The position numbers and the translations under genes are program-made. The notes beneath the pieces were generated by a model, which saw only the letters and a program-made list of their open reading frames with translations, ran no database searches and had not been told where the DNA came from. A stretch of 64,000 nucleotides of DNA from Campanula takesimana (Eukaryota; Streptophyta; Magnoliopsida; Asterales; Campanulaceae): positions 1 to 64,000 of the forward strand of contig JAOWBW010002219.1 in assembly GCA_026119855.1 (NCBI GenBank). The letters run 5' to 3'. Positions 22,711-33,443 of this stretch are shown piece after piece (position 1 is the stretch's first letter; each line of letters begins with the position of its first letter).

Positions 22711-23550
22711 GAATTCGTATGGTTGTAGAGACTTCGGCGCCTCTATGACATACGCATCCTAGATCGATCGCGATGGGCAGAAGCCTCGGCGTTTCTGTTT
22801 GCGAGAGATCCAGCATCTATTATTTTAGCACTTCCTAATATTTGCTTAGGATTCGTATGGTTGTAGAGACTTCGGCGCCTCTATGACATACGCATCCTAG
22901 ATCAATCGCAATGGCAGAAGCCTCGGCGTTTCTGTTTGCGAGAGATCCAGCATCTATTATTTTAGCACTTCCTAATATTTGCGTAGGATTCGTATGGTTG
23001 TAGAGACTTCGGCGCCTCTATGACATACGCATCCTAGATCGATCGCAATGGGCAGAAGCCTCGGCGTTTCTGTTTGCGAGCGATCCAGCATCTATTTTAG
23101 GATTCGTATGATTGTAGAGACTTCGGCGCCTCTATGACATACGCATCCTATATCGATCGCGATGGACAGGAGCCTCGGCGTTTCTGTTTGCGAGCGATCC
23201 AGCATCTATTTTAGGATTCGTATAATTGTAGAGACTTCGGCGCCTCTATGACATACGCATCCTAGATCGATCGCGATGGGCAGAAGCCTCGGCGTTTCTG
23301 TTTGCGAGCGATCCAGCATCTATTTTAGGATTCGTATGATTGTAGAGACTTCGGCGCCTCTATGACATACGCATCCTAGATCGATCGCGATGGGCAGAAG
23401 CCTCGGCGTTTTTGTTTGCGAGCGATCCAGCATCTATTTTAGGATTCGTATGATTGTAGAGACTTCGGCGCCTATATGACATATGCATCCTAGATCAATC
23501 GTGGTTGACAGAAGCCTCGGCGTTTTCTGTTCACGGGAGATCCGACGTCT
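22711..23550 (+). repeat. Double-hairpin tandem repeat, about 114 or 136 bases per unit
   Basis: Seven units start at about 22711, 22849, 22984, 23099, 23212, 23326 and 23440, with a diverged partial unit after 23548. The first two units have about 22 extra bases (ACTTCCTAATATTTGC...). Each unit contains two consecutive hairpins: GGATTCGTATG pairs with CATACGCATCC around TAGAG...CTCTA, and GATCGATCGC pairs with GCGAGCGATC around CAGAA...TTTCTG. It lies just upstream of two GAACTACG elements and a polypurine tract, in the 3' UTR of a Tat-type element. Confidence 0.88.
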
Positions 23551-23753
23551 ATTACTTTAGCGCGATCGGCAGGAACCCTGGCGATCCTGATTGCGTTTAC
23601 CATTCCATCTTGGGATTATTTAGACAACGTAATCTTTATTTTTCCCAAATGACTTCACTTCCTAACGAATGTTCGTTCTTCATACAGGATAGTGCCCGTA
23701 GGTTTATTATCCCTAGCAGGAGTCCGATATCTCGTTTTATCCCCAGTAGATCC

Positions 23754-23797
23754 GAACTACGACCGGCTTGATTCCCCGGAGGATACGTAGGAAACCT
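23754..23797 (+). repeat. Conserved GAACTACG element, variant form, copy 3
   Basis: GAACTACGACCGGCTTGATT, CCCCGGAGG, then ATACGTAGGAAACC. The CTTGATT / ATACGTAGG form differs from the CCTGAGC / AACGTAGG form elsewhere. Confidence 0.7.
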
Positions 23798-23916
23798 GAA
23801 AAGGTCCAGCCACCCGACCGACGCGGTTATCTCTCATCCCCAGCAGGTGCATTTTCCCCAGCAGAAGACGTTGTTCCCCATCAGAGGACAGACATTCCCA
23901 ATTTCCCATCAAATTT

Positions 23917-23960
23917 GAACTACGTTTGGCTTGATTCCCCCGCGGATACGTAGGTCGCCT
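23917..23960 (+). repeat. Conserved GAACTACG element, variant form, copy 4
   Basis: GAACTACGTTTGGCTTGATT, CCCCCGCGG, then ATACGTAGGTCGCC. Between copies 3 and 4 the word CCCCAGCAG recurs (about 23838, 23857). Confidence 0.7.
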
Positions 23961-24066
23961 GCCAAGGTTCAGCCGTTCCCTTACCTTTCATCTGTTTTGA
24001 AACTCATGTTTCAGACGGATCCTTCTTTTATCGTCGACCCCACATTGCCTTGCAAGAAGCGTCGCC

Positions 24067-24076
24067 GAGGGGCTAC
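24067..24076 (+). other. Polypurine tract before a Gypsy 3' LTR
   Basis: GAGGGGCTAC lies directly before the LTR start TGTTAGTACC. It would prime plus-strand DNA synthesis. It marks 19596-24076 as the 3' internal region of one Tat-type element. Confidence 0.75.
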
Positions 24077-24290
24077 TGTTAGTACCCGACCTGAAAATGA
24101 GTTTATTAGGGCTTTCCCAAAAATACAAGGACTTTATAGGAATTAGAAACCTTGCAAAGACTTGTCCCGGATTCCCAAAATATCTCATTTATGGCAAAAT
24201 CTATCAAATTAGGTAGTAAATGGTTTCCTTAAAACCATGCAGAAACCCTAGCTTAAGAATCAAGTCAGCCGGCAGCCTTGGCCACGCGGC

Positions 24291-24372
24291 CAACATTGCT
24301 CCGCGTTGATCTTGGCCACGCGGCCACTCTTGTAACGGCTTCAACAATGGCCAGGCGGCCAACCTTGCGCTG
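24291..24372 (+). repeat. GC-rich GGCCACGCGGCC words in the LTR
   Basis: Three copies of (T)GGCCACGCGGCC or GGCCAGGCGGCC at about 24291, 24335 and 24360, upstream of the TATA box, i.e. in U3. Confidence 0.75.
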
Positions 24373-24408
24373 GATGATCTGGACCATCAGATCTTCCCCT
24401 CAGTTTAC

Positions 24409-24416
24409 TATATAAA
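24409..24416 (+). promoter_or_regulatory. TATA box of the Gypsy LTR
   Basis: TATATAAA in U3; transcription would start about 30 bases downstream. Inferred from the motif and position only. Confidence 0.6.
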
Positions 24417-24878
24417 CCAATCTCATGCTATTGGTTTAGGGGGATCCGAATTTGAGAGTTCTTAAACACAATTTTGCTCTCTAATTAGCATTCAAACCTC
24501 CAAGAAGATCAAGGTTTATTTCTTGCCAACATAGGTAAGTTTTCTAACTTATTTCTTCACGTTCTTCCATTATTTCTAATGTAGATCTTTAATATTCATG
24601 TTCTTGCATGTTTATTCATAGTTTCTTCATATGCTTCGCATGTTCATTCATATGTTCATATATGTTCTTCATATGTTCTTCGTGTTCATAGATTAAAACC
24701 TTATTTATGCTATATTTAGGGTTGCGATCTTCATGTTTGCATGTTATTTCATAGCCGATGATGATCGAGGGTTCATCAACCCGAGGATGATCTAGGAACT
24801 ACTTCTAAACCCTAATCTTTAGGTAACTCCCCCCTCATTATGCATGATCCCGATCCTTCTGCCTATTCTAATTCTCTC

Positions 24879-24940
24879 GAACTACGCTGACCTGAGCTTC
24901 TCACATTGAGAGGAACGTAGGCAATCTTCGGATCCGGTCT
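24879..24940 (+). repeat. Conserved GAACTACG element, copy 5
   Basis: GAACTACGCTGACCTGAGCT, hairpin TCTCACATTGAGA, then AACGTAGGCAATCT. Confidence 0.75.
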
Positions 24941-25170
24941 CAAACACTAACACACTACTAACACATTCATCATGATAGAAAGACCGATCAATTCGGGCAA
25001 TAGGAGTGATAACGTCCAATATTCTTCTCTTGTTGTAATTTGACCCCCGAACCCACTAAAAATGCTTTTTTCAATGTTTTGGCTATAACTAAAACGGCGT
25101 GGCGACTCTCATATTTTAATGTTACTATGAATATTCTCAAATTCAAACACACGTATTCACAGTATAATGT

Positions 25171-25373
<203 letters not shown>

Positions 25374-25417
25374 TTTCTTGTAACAATCAAAGATTTGCTT
25401 TAATCATTAAATGCCTC

Positions 25418-25739
25418 AAGATTTTACACAAGGTCGATGTGCATTGAAATAATTTTTTATTTGGATATAACAAAGTAGGCTATGCTTCTCAACGCCAATC
25501 ATGTTTTTTCAACCACGACCTTTCTCTATGGTTGTAGAAGTAGAAACCATCGTTGGCAACATGCCAAATACATCTATTAAGATTTTACACAAGGTCGATG
25601 TGCATTGAAATAATTTTTTATTTGGATATAACAAAGTAGGCTATGCTTCTCAACGCCAATCATGTTTTTTCAACCACGACCTTTCTCTATGGTTGTAGAA
25701 GTAGAAACCATCGTTGGCAACATGCCAAATACATCTATT
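25418..25739. repeat. 161-base direct tandem duplication over the 3' end of the S-protein homologue
   Basis: 25418-25578 and 25579-25739 are nearly identical, starting AAGATTTTACAC and ending ACATCTATT. The second copy contains the last 30 or so codons of the gene at 25650-26063; the first is an extra copy downstream of its stop codon. Confidence 0.92.
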
Positions 25740-26063
25740 ATGATCTCCAAGGCGTTCATAACATTCATAAGCTATCGTACGGTTAAAAACATCAAAAACT
25801 TGCTCATTATTTGGTTGCCGCCAAAAGTGGCAAAAGTAAAGTGTTCTACCCACAAAATTCGAACAAAAATGCCAATGGATTTGATCATTGATAGCAAGAG
25901 TCCGATTACCCAGATCATCATCTTTCGATTTGCAATAAACCGAAATGCTATCATTAATCATCCCATTTAGGATATACACATCATATCCTGTTGTAACAAA
26001 ACAAGAATTTGTTGTGACAAAAAGAGTGATTCCTAAGATTAAGAAGAGAAAGAGTTTCCCCAT
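25650..26063 (-). CDS. S-protein homologue (plant self-incompatibility S1 family)
   Basis: 137 residues, intronless as usual for this family of small secreted plant proteins. Residues 1-20 form a signal peptide (hydrophobic LFLFLILGITLF). The mature part shows the S1 family blocks: SVYCKSKDDDLG (about residues 41-52), WHFCSNFVGRTLYFCHF (about 64-80) and CIWHVANDGFYFYN (about 112-125), including the four conserved cysteines that form two disulphides. NxS/T sites at NDS and NRT suggest glycosylation. In poppy the founder PrsS is the stigma ligand for pollen rejection; most homologues have other or unknown roles, so no function is claimed. The ORF is intact. A TATA-like TATAAAAC (26114-26121, minus strand) lies about 50 bases upstream. 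Confidence 0.88.
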   Translation of the reverse strand: MGKLFLFLILGITLFVTTNSCFVTTGYDVYILNGMINDSISVYCKSKDDDLGNRTLAINDQIHWHFCSNFVGRTLYFCHFWRQPNNEQVFDVFNRTIAYECYERLGDHNRCIWHVANDGFYFYNHRERSWLKKHDWR

Positions 26064-26422
26064 CTTATCACCAGGCTTGATGATTGAACTTAATAAATTC
26101 AGATGTTAATTTAGTTTTATACATGATTATAGATGTAGTAAATCCTAAGTCTACATTGTCACAAACAAATTAATTGATGATTACGGTAATAATGACAAAT
26201 GTTGTTAATTTGATAAATTGCCTCCAATATTATTTCATTTTGTTTTGCATCAATCTTGAAAATCTTATGGGGTTATAGAGATTAGAAGTATATAAATTTC
26301 ACCAATTTGAGGATCATTAAAATCTTAACCATTCAAATACTCAATACAGGATTCTATCAATATCCTCTGGGATCACCAAATTGTGCTAGCTCAATTCCAA
26401 AATAAAAATTTGTTGCTTCCTA
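26064..26422. other. Intergenic region upstream of the S-protein homologue
   Basis: AT-rich, no ORF. Probably holds the promoter of the minus-strand gene (TATA-like motif at 26114-26121). Ends at the start of a Copia LTR. Confidence 0.5.
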
Positions 26423-26835
26423 TGTTAGAGTATGACTTTGAAAAAAAAGTCAAATTTCAGAAGAAAAAGGAAAGCAATTAAATCCTTTTGGGATTTAATT
26501 TAGGACTCCTTTTGTCTTCTGGTTTAGGTCCTAGCCTATAAATACTAGCCATAAACTAGTATTTTTCTGCGCGTGATTCAATTGACATTAAGAGAGAGAT
26601 CAATAATTCTAGATCTAGGGATTTGGATAGCTAGGAACTTTCTGATCAAAGTTCATGCAAACATAGATTAGTGTGATCATCTTCTTGGAATTGTTTCTCC
26701 GCCATAATAATATATGTTTCACTTTGCCCGTGGACGTAGCCAATAGGTTGTTGGTGAACCACGGAAAATTTGTGTTCTTACTTGTTGATTCGCGTTCATT
26801 ATTATTTTCTATCTCTTGGGTCTGATTTACTAACA
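26423..26835 (+). repeat. 5' LTR of the plus-strand Copia fragment
   Basis: 413 bases, TGTTAGAGTATGAC to GATTTACTAACA, with inverted TGTTAG/CTAACA ends and the primer binding site two bases later. A likely TATA motif is CCTATAAATACTAG (about 26535). It holds GTGGACGTAGCCAA and GAACCACG, a block common in Copia LTR ends. Confidence 0.85.
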
Positions 26836-26837
26836 TG

Positions 26838-26855
26838 TGGTATCATAGCTTGGTT
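26838..26855 (+). other. Primer binding site (initiator tRNA-Met type)
   Basis: TGGTATCATAGCTTGGTT, one base different from TGGTATCAGAGC, two bases after the LTR end. Confidence 0.85.
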
Positions 26856-27282
26856 GAATAGGAGAATTAGCATCGACGGCAAAGATCCATGATCGAAAAA
26901 AAAAGGTAGCAGTTTCTGGTCCGTTTTTATGCAGTGCAGCGGTGAAGAAAAAGGCGTAGCGCGTTCGTTCACCGTTGGATCGTGCTGATTTTTGGTGAGT
27001 AGCTTCGGGACTCATAGATCTTCGATCTGAACGGTGGAGATCGTATTTTGAGGTCCGTATAGTCCGAAATTGTATTCGGACAGAAGCTGCTGGTGTTTTG
27101 TCTTCGATTGTATGCGTTTGGAGTTTCTTGTTGCGATTTCTCTTATTGGCACTAGAGTCTCGTTAGTTGAGAAACATCATGCCATTCCGTTGCAAAAGAA
27201 GAGATGGATTCCAGGATGGACAAGAAAATCGACAAGTCTGACGGGAAGAACAGATTTATTTTATGGTAGAAGATTATGCATT

Positions 27283-27345
27283 GCGCGTGCAGTTTTCGTG
27301 CAGCGCACGTGCAGAGCACGTGCAGTCCGCGTGCACTGTCCGTGA
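27283..27345 (+). repeat. GCACGTGC-type palindromic words in the Copia leader
   Basis: GCGCGTGCAG, GCGCACGTGCAG, GCACGTGCAG, CCGCGTGCAC in a row with short spacers. Centred on the palindrome GCACGTGC. Confidence 0.75.
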
Positions 27346-27720
27346 AAAAATCTGGGTGTCTAGGTTGGACATATTTGGTATTGTATTCTGTTGCCTCTAA
27401 CATATTTGAGTTTGGTATTTTTCTGGTTATTCTAAAACTCTTCACTGTAGAGGATCGAGAATCAATAAATCTGAGAGCAGTCAGTGATTGCTCATCTGTG
27501 CTAGCAATAGCAAATCTGGTAGATCTGAATCCGAAAGTTCGTTTGGTGTTCGTTGGTGATCCAAGAACGCATCTGGAACGTTTCGGTGTCTGGTATCTGC
27601 ATCTGAAGTCGGAGATCTGAAGCTAGGGTTCTGTGATCAAAATTTAGCTATCTGGTATAATCTGAAGATCTAACATCTGGTGTAATATATTCTAGTGATC
27701 TAGAAGTAGATACAAAATTT

Positions 27721-28212
27721 GTGTTGCCTGAGGCAATAAACCTGGTTAGATTTCAGAGTTGTACTCCGCATCTGAAGAATCCTGAGTCGGCTGCAGCGAT
27801 GGCGAGCAGTGACAATCTGGTTGAGGATGGTGATTATGCCCTGGTGACTGAAGAAGAAGCGTGCAAGAAAGTTGCATGGGTTCTAGATTCGGGAGTTTTT
27901 TATCGAATGTGTTCGCGCAATGAGAAGTTTACAACGTACGAGCAGAAAGATGGAGACCGTATTTATATGGATAATGGATCTGTTTGCGAGGTAGTTGGCA
28001 TGGGCTCAGTGAAGGTGAGAACTTCTGGTGATAAATATCTCACATTGAACAAGGTAAGACATGTTTCGCAAGTAGCAAATAATCTGATATCCCTTAGTCG
28101 GTTGGACAAGAAGGGATACAGTTTCAAAGGTGAAGGTGGAGTTTTGGATGTCTACAAAGGTTCAGATGTGATTCTGAAGGGAGAAAGAAAAGGTTCCTTG
28201 TATATCCTCTAA
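27721..28212 (+). pseudogene. Copia protease-region fragment
   Basis: Open for 163 codons. WVLDSG (about residues 53-58) is the retroviral-type protease active site, followed by VRHVSQVANNLISLSRLD and GSLYIL, the usual bridge to the GAG-pre-integrase domain, which is then missing. The stretch upstream (ALVTEEEACKK) is the protease N-terminal region. Gag proper is not recognisable before it. Confidence 0.8.
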
Positions 28213-28559
28213 GGTGTTGAGATGGGTGAGGGTGCTGACGTGAAGGTGGAAAAGCGTTTTACTCTAGGCAGGAGTGAACTGGGAAAGCCACGGCTAGAAA
28301 ATCAACACACACCAGTTTTATCAGTCATGGTTGGCAAGATCCAATGTCGACTGGATGGGCCACATCTGAATGACTGTTAATTGCCCGTTGGGGCGATTCT
28401 GAGTGCCCGTAGGTGCACGTATGGGTGTCTATAGGATACATGCATGCAGAATATCTGATTGTCCAGAGGATAAAGTTGTTTGTATTATGAGGAAAATTCT
28501 GAGTGTCTTGAAGATACATGGCGCGCGAAAAATCTGATTGTCCGGAGGACAAATCCCCG

Positions 28560-30143
28560 TTGAAGCTATACATAGCTTCAACTTCTCCTTGCTTGAGAAA
28601 CATAGAGCTTTAGCCAGTCTAGACTCTCTGTTAGATCTGCGCAGCGGAATATCCGGTCCTGGAGTATGTAGTTCATCTTTAGTGACCCCCTGATCTTGCT
28701 CATCATGAACCGTCCTGCTCCTACCCGAGTTTGGAATATCCATGCGAATGTCATTCTCATCACAGTATTCCTTGAACTCCCCGAGCTCATACTCCCTGCC
28801 ATTATCAGACCTCAAACTTTTGACCTTGAGTCCCATCTGTGTCTCTACCAAGGCCTTCCACTTCTTAAACACCCCAAAAGCTTCATCTTTCCCTTTTAAG
28901 AAGTAAACCCAGACCTTGCTTGTAGAATCATCAATGAAGGTCATGTAATATGATGCACCACCTAGAGAAGTTACCGGGGCCGGTCCCTACAAATCCGTGT
29001 GAACCAATTCTTACATTGCTTCCCTCAAAGTCCTACATGTCCTTGAGAAATTTATCCTCAATTGTTTGCCAAACACACTGTCTTCGTAAAACCCTACGTC
29101 GACTGTCTTCAAACCCGGTAGTTTCCCATTCGAGAAAAGTACATGCATCCCCTTCTCACTCATGTTACCCAATCGACAGTACCACAAATCCGTATCACCC
29201 TTGGCTGACGCCACCGCGATACTATCCTTGGTGTTATTCGCCAAATACAATGTACCCTCCTTATTACCCCGAACGATCTCATAATCTTCCTTGGTAATAA
29301 CCCAGTTCCTGCAGCTAAAAGTTACCATGTAACCTTCTTCATCCAGCTGCCCAACTGATAACAGGTTCTTTTTCAAACCTAGAATGTGTCTGACCCCATG
29401 TAGATGTAAGACCTTCCTATCCGATCCTTCTATTCTTACATCCCCCTTCCCCTTGATTTCCAAAGGCTTACCATCCGCAAGATAGACCTTTCTAAAATCA
29501 TCGGAAGTATAATTTTTCATCTCCTCTGCATGCCCGCATGAGTGGAATGATGCCCCCGAATCCAGCACCCATGATTCTAGCGCACTACTAACACTCAAAA
29601 TCAGTACATCTTCACCCTCAGTTACCACATTCACCGATTTATCCCATCGTCTGGGACAATCCCTTTTTAGTGTCCTAACTCCTTACAATGATAGCACACA
29701 ACCGATCCTCTTGCGACCCTTGGTATTTCTTTGTTCTCTACAGCTTTACCCTTACCACTGATTACGCTTTCCCTTGATTTCGTTCTCCCTTTGTTGCTAG
29801 AACCCGGCCTTCCCCTACTGGTTGTAGCCAAAGCCGATCTCGAAGTAGACGGTGTCCCCAACTTCTTCATACAATTTTCCTCACTAAGAAGTAGATCCTT
29901 GACATCATCAAACTTCAATTTATTTTTACCCGCTAAAGCACTTAACGCAGTCACCGTCCCGCTCCAACTTCCTGGTAAGGATGCTAGCAAAACCAAAGCA
30001 TGAAATTTATCACCGAAAGTAATCTCCAACGCAACCAATGAGTCTATAACATCCATATACTCATCGATGTGTTTAGCTAATAATCCTCCCTCTTGCATCT
30101 TGAGATTCCCTATCTTGCGTATCAAGTCCACCTTGTTCACCAC
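28560..30143 (-). pseudogene. Copia gag-protease-integrase fragment, minus strand
   Basis: Read on the minus strand: Gag C-terminal half with zinc knuckle CYHCKELGH (30143-29667); protease with WVLDSGASFHSCG and a GAG-pre-integrase-like LWYCRLGNMSEKGM (29634-29011); integrase core start with MTFIDDSTSKVWVYF and SLRSDNGREY (28944-28780). The integrase then jumps, without the ERxNRT block carrying the catalytic glutamate, into a linker-like PLRRSNRE (about 28640), so an internal deletion is present. RT, RNase H and LTRs are missing. It differs in sequence from the plus-strand Copia protease at 27721, so the two are separate families placed head to head. Confidence 0.82.
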
Positions 30144-30918
30144 AGATGGTGTTTCAAATCTCCCAGTAAGATAATCAAGTAGAGTCTATTTATAATACAT
30201 TTAGAGTTGTGGCCTTTTCTACGAATGACATAAGATATGATTCGGTGAATCTGGACTGTTCGATCAAACCTCATGGTAAATACATTGTATTTACCCACCA
30301 TGGTTTCAACCCATTCGCCCTTTCCCGATCAGAAGCGACCAACAAACCATCTGCGAATTGACCCCCCGACTCTAACAATCTGGTCCATTCGATTTCCCAA
30401 TCCTCTAACCTAGCTACACAATTTGTACTATTCTTGTAGGTTGGTTGAGCTAGCCAAATGCTAGCCCATTAGGCCACTAGGTTTGAACTTGGAGTGTAAC
30501 ACATGATTGTTACATCTTTGATGGATCCACTTAACAAGGCTCTCCATTTTCCTTCTTTAAGCAATATGAGATATGATTCTCCACATTCCCCAAACTCTTA
30601 ATTGTATCATTTCAAGTTGAGCATTAATTTCACATTCACCACAAAATTGGTTTTGAGAGAATAATTATATCACATTAATTTACTCCAAATGTAGATTACA
30701 ATCGTGCAACTAATTTCACATACATTCATATAAATGAAATCTCATGGTATATCCGGTAAAAAATTGGTCAAGCACCATTTTTCCAAAAACAAATTTCCAA
30801 CTGTCCCCACATAAATGACAATTAATGCGTGCATGTATGTACACTTGTTTGTATGTTCTAAAAAATCATTATGGATAGGTAGATTATAGCCTTCAACCCT
30901 CCCTAGTATAAAATACTA
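30144..30918. other. Decayed region upstream of the minus-strand Copia gag
   Basis: No intact ORF. 30144-30420 may hold remains of the N-terminal Gag on the minus strand; the rest is unassigned AT-rich sequence. Confidence 0.35.
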
Positions 30919-31098
30919 CTCTCTCCGTCCCAGAATATTTGCAGTTCTAGGTTAAAATTTGTCCCAAAATATTTGGAGTTTCACACTTTTCCATAAAAAT
31001 TTGACACATTTGCCGAAATGACCTTTATTTATGTATTGATTGCTTTTCTTAATATCTGTGAGAAATCCTTGAACTACAAGTGTTTTGGGACGGGGGAG
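30919..31098. mobile_element. Stowaway-type MITE
   Basis: Ends CTCTCTCCGTCCC and GGGACGGGGGAG, flanked by TA on both sides (30917-30918, 31099-31100). About 180 bases, no ORF. The terminal inverted repeats continue inward (CAGAATATTTGCAG vs ACTACAAGTGTTTTG). Confidence 0.85.
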
Positions 31099-31100
31099 TA

Positions 31101-31979
31101 TCAGATTTCCTAGCCATTTAGTAGTGCGATGCTCTGAAGTAATTGATTGTATAGTATAAACCCCGATAATAATAGTTACACAATTAAAGTTACAACATAT
31201 TTTGTTCTCACGTTGTGTCCATTTCGACCTTGGACCCTATCACATTCATAAGTATTCATTTAGAAGCGGTCTTATTACTTTTCACCTAGAGAGGTGAACT
31301 CCTAAATGGACTATCCTCCTACTTCACTATATAGGTATAAGAATAATTAAAACATTTTAAAACTTAAACTCACCACAGTTGCAGGCATGTACACTTGGAT
31401 TCTCTAGGTGTGACTGAAAGAGGTTCCAAGTGTTCTACTAACCTTTTAAAACTTAGTCGTTGTCTCATTAAATCAAGTTCTGGAACCTCTAATTCTCAAT
31501 AATAACTATCTGTTAACATAGTTCTTATATTGTGGATTTTAAAACCCATTTCTCTAACAACATTAACAATTGATTATACCCTTTGGTAAACAGGTTCGTT
31601 AGTGGAGACCTTGAGATAGGGTTGAGCACCTACTAAGGTAGTGGAGCAATGCTTCAATGGTATTGATGGAGAAAATCTCCCTCTAATTAAAATATCTAGC
31701 AAGTGTACTAGTTACCGATGTAGTAATATGCACAAGCAAGGGTCGACTCCACATAGACTTGAAGGATTAACAAAAATGTTAATTAAAACTAGACAAATAA
31801 ATAAATGGGGCTTGGTTTGATTGTTCATTAAACTACTAAAGCAAGAAATAATTAAACTAAGAAAACAAATAAAAGCAAGAATTAATAAAGATTAACAATT
31901 AGATTCACGATTTGGGTTCACAAATACTTTCACTCTATGCTATGCTCATACTAACAAGATAAATCTTAATCTTAGGTTC
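31101..31979. other. Unassigned AT-rich sequence
   Basis: No gene seen. 31650-31970 resembles the end of some further retroelement (GCAAGTGTACTAGTTACC, A-rich stretches), but no boundary could be fixed. Confidence 0.35.
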
Positions 31980-32161
31980 TGTAGACACCCCATTTAAGAC
32001 ATTCATTTATGATCACACTACTTCTGTGTCTCGCCTTTGATTTGGGTCAAAACTCGTTAAGTTGGGCATGTTTTGTTAAGTTTCTGATTGACTCCGTTAG
32101 TCAGGGGCCAAAATGAACATTAAAACTACTGCAGAGGGAAAATAGTGAATTCCATCATTGA

Positions 32162-32201
32162 GATGCCTCGTACGAGTCATTGATGTCTCGTACGAGACAT
32201 C
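32162..32201 (+). repeat. Palindrome pair TCTCGTACGAGA, site 1 (in LTR)
   Basis: GATGCCTCGTACGAGTCATT then GATGTCTCGTACGAGACATC. The second arm is a perfect 20-base palindrome. Confidence 0.9.
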
Positions 32202-32387
32202 CCCCTTGACAGTCGGGTTTTTGGTCAGTTTCCTTCTTGTTCTTAACCCCTTTTCTTGGCAAACACTTAAGCAATCCGGGAAAACCTATTGGACGATCCT
32301 AGAGTCCAAAAATACCTCTGTGGGAATCAAGTCTTGGATTTACATCACAACTTACCTTCTTGGCCAAAACCCTAGGTCCAAAACTCG

Positions 32388-32395
32388 TATAAATA
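32388..32395 (+). promoter_or_regulatory. TATA box of the Tat LTR
   Basis: TATAAATA followed by TAAAGG, about 400 bases into the LTR. Inferred U3/R boundary about 30 bases downstream. Confidence 0.6.
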
Positions 32396-33010
32396 TAAAG
32401 GTTCTTGAACCGAAAAAAGGCTAGAATCCTCATTCACCCAAAAAACACTCCAATTCTGATCAAGGAGGTCCCCATAATCAGTCCCTCTTCCTCACCCACG
32501 AAATTCAAGCCTCCACAACATCATTCAAGCCAAGTTTTATTGGAGATTCAGGGCCTTTAGTCAAGGCCATCCATAGGATTCTTGAAGAACGCTTAGGTAA
32601 AACTATTTGTTTTTCTATCTTCTCACTCATTCTTTGTCTTTGAAGTAGTGTGATTCCATTAAAGGATCAGCCTAGAGCCTCTCCAATCCATGGAGATCGT
32701 CTCGAAGCACATGATCCAACATCCCAAATAAATAAGCAATTATTTATTTGTTTGTTTTCTTTTTACATACATTTTGTATGATTTTGAAACAATGATGATG
32801 ATTTCTTAGCAAGACCAATCCTAGATTGGGTGAATTGGGTGCTCCTTGACCTTCCCAATTTATAACTTAACCCCCAAATCCAGATATCTCGGTCCGTGTT
32901 CCGACAACAACATGGTGGCGGCTCTCAAACAATCAAAAAAGGATAAATCGAAGGACGAAAAGGCACCTCGAAGTCACAAATCCAAAAACAATAAAACCCG
33001 CGCACAAATA

Positions 33011-33033
33011 GTGGCGAATCTGCTGGGGAAGAC
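33011..33033 (+). other. Primer binding site, tRNA-Arg type
   Basis: GTGGCGAATCTGCTGGGGAA. Ogre/Tat elements use TGGCGACTCTGCTGGGGA, complementary to tRNA-Arg; one base differs here. Confidence 0.8.
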
Positions 33034-33122
33034 CACAGTAAGTGGGTTAGATTTGCTTCGAAAGAAATCATCGTTGTTTCAAAATTCTGCATTCTGTACT
33101 GAATCTGTTCCCCCGACTGAGA

Positions 33123-33165
33123 AGTCTCGTACGAGGGACCACTTGGCTCATATGAGACATCTCAG
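33123..33165 (+). repeat. Palindrome pair, site 2 (leader)
   Basis: GTCTCGTACGAGGGAC and GGCTCATATGAGACATC, a diverged pair about 20 bases apart. Confidence 0.8.
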
Positions 33166-33382
33166 CTCTGCCCGGCTGATCTGACTCTCTGGTTTGAAAA
33201 AGGATTTTCGTTCGGTTCAAACACGTATACAGGGTTTCAGATCTGCTCCCCCTCTGTTTCTGAGTCTTAGGACCTCCCTAACGACAAAGAAACTCCCCAT
33301 ATATTATAAGGCTAACCTTTGTTTTGCAGGAGTACTTGCTAAATGTTTTATTCTCTTCTTTGCTTATGTTTTCCTTATGTGT

Positions 33383-33443
33383 GAACTACGATGGCCTGAG
33401 TTCCTCCACAAGCGGCAAACGTAGGCAGCCACTTGGCCCGGCC
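33383..33443 (+). repeat. Conserved GAACTACG / GTAGGCAGC element, copy 6
   Basis: GAACTACGATGGCCTGAGTT, then AAACGTAGGCAGCCACTTGG. Lies between the priming site and gag. Confidence 0.75.

Larger units (their letters stand above)
24077..25160 (+). repeat. 3' LTR of a Tat-type Gypsy element
   Basis: Begins TGTTAGTACCCGACC after the polypurine tract. Contains a TATA box (24409-24416), a GAACTACG element (24879-24940), ACCCCCGAACCC (about 25043) and GTGGCGACTCT (about 25097), the last two shared in order with the inverted LTR at 38496-39705. The right end is not sharp: TACTAACA at 24956-24963 mirrors the start, but the shared motifs continue to about 25107, so I place the end near 25160, before the microsatellite. 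Confidence 0.65.
26423..28400 (+). mobile_element. 5' part of a Copia retrotransposon
   Basis: LTR (26423-26835), primer binding site, a leader of nearly 900 bases and a protease-region fragment, all on the plus strand. Integrase, RT and the 3' LTR are missing. Downstream (28213-28400) coding similarity fades, and from about 28560 a second Copia fragment runs in the opposite direction. Gag is largely missing between leader and protease, so the copy has internal deletions. Confidence 0.7.
31980..33006 (+). repeat. 5' LTR of the Tat-lineage element
   Basis: Begins TGTAGACACCCC, the same start as the inverted solo LTR at 38496-39705 read on the minus strand. Both share GTTAAGTT...GATTGACTCCGTTAG (about 32080) and GGTGGCG(A/G)CTCT...AAACAATC near the end. 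A pair of TCTCGTACGAGA palindromes lies at 32162-32201. Right end placed at CGCGCACA, four bases before the priming site. Confidence 0.75.

Noticed and set aside
22711..23550. CRISPR-like array (regular repeats and hairpins)
   Set aside because: Units are contiguous without unique spacers, in a plant nuclear retroelement.
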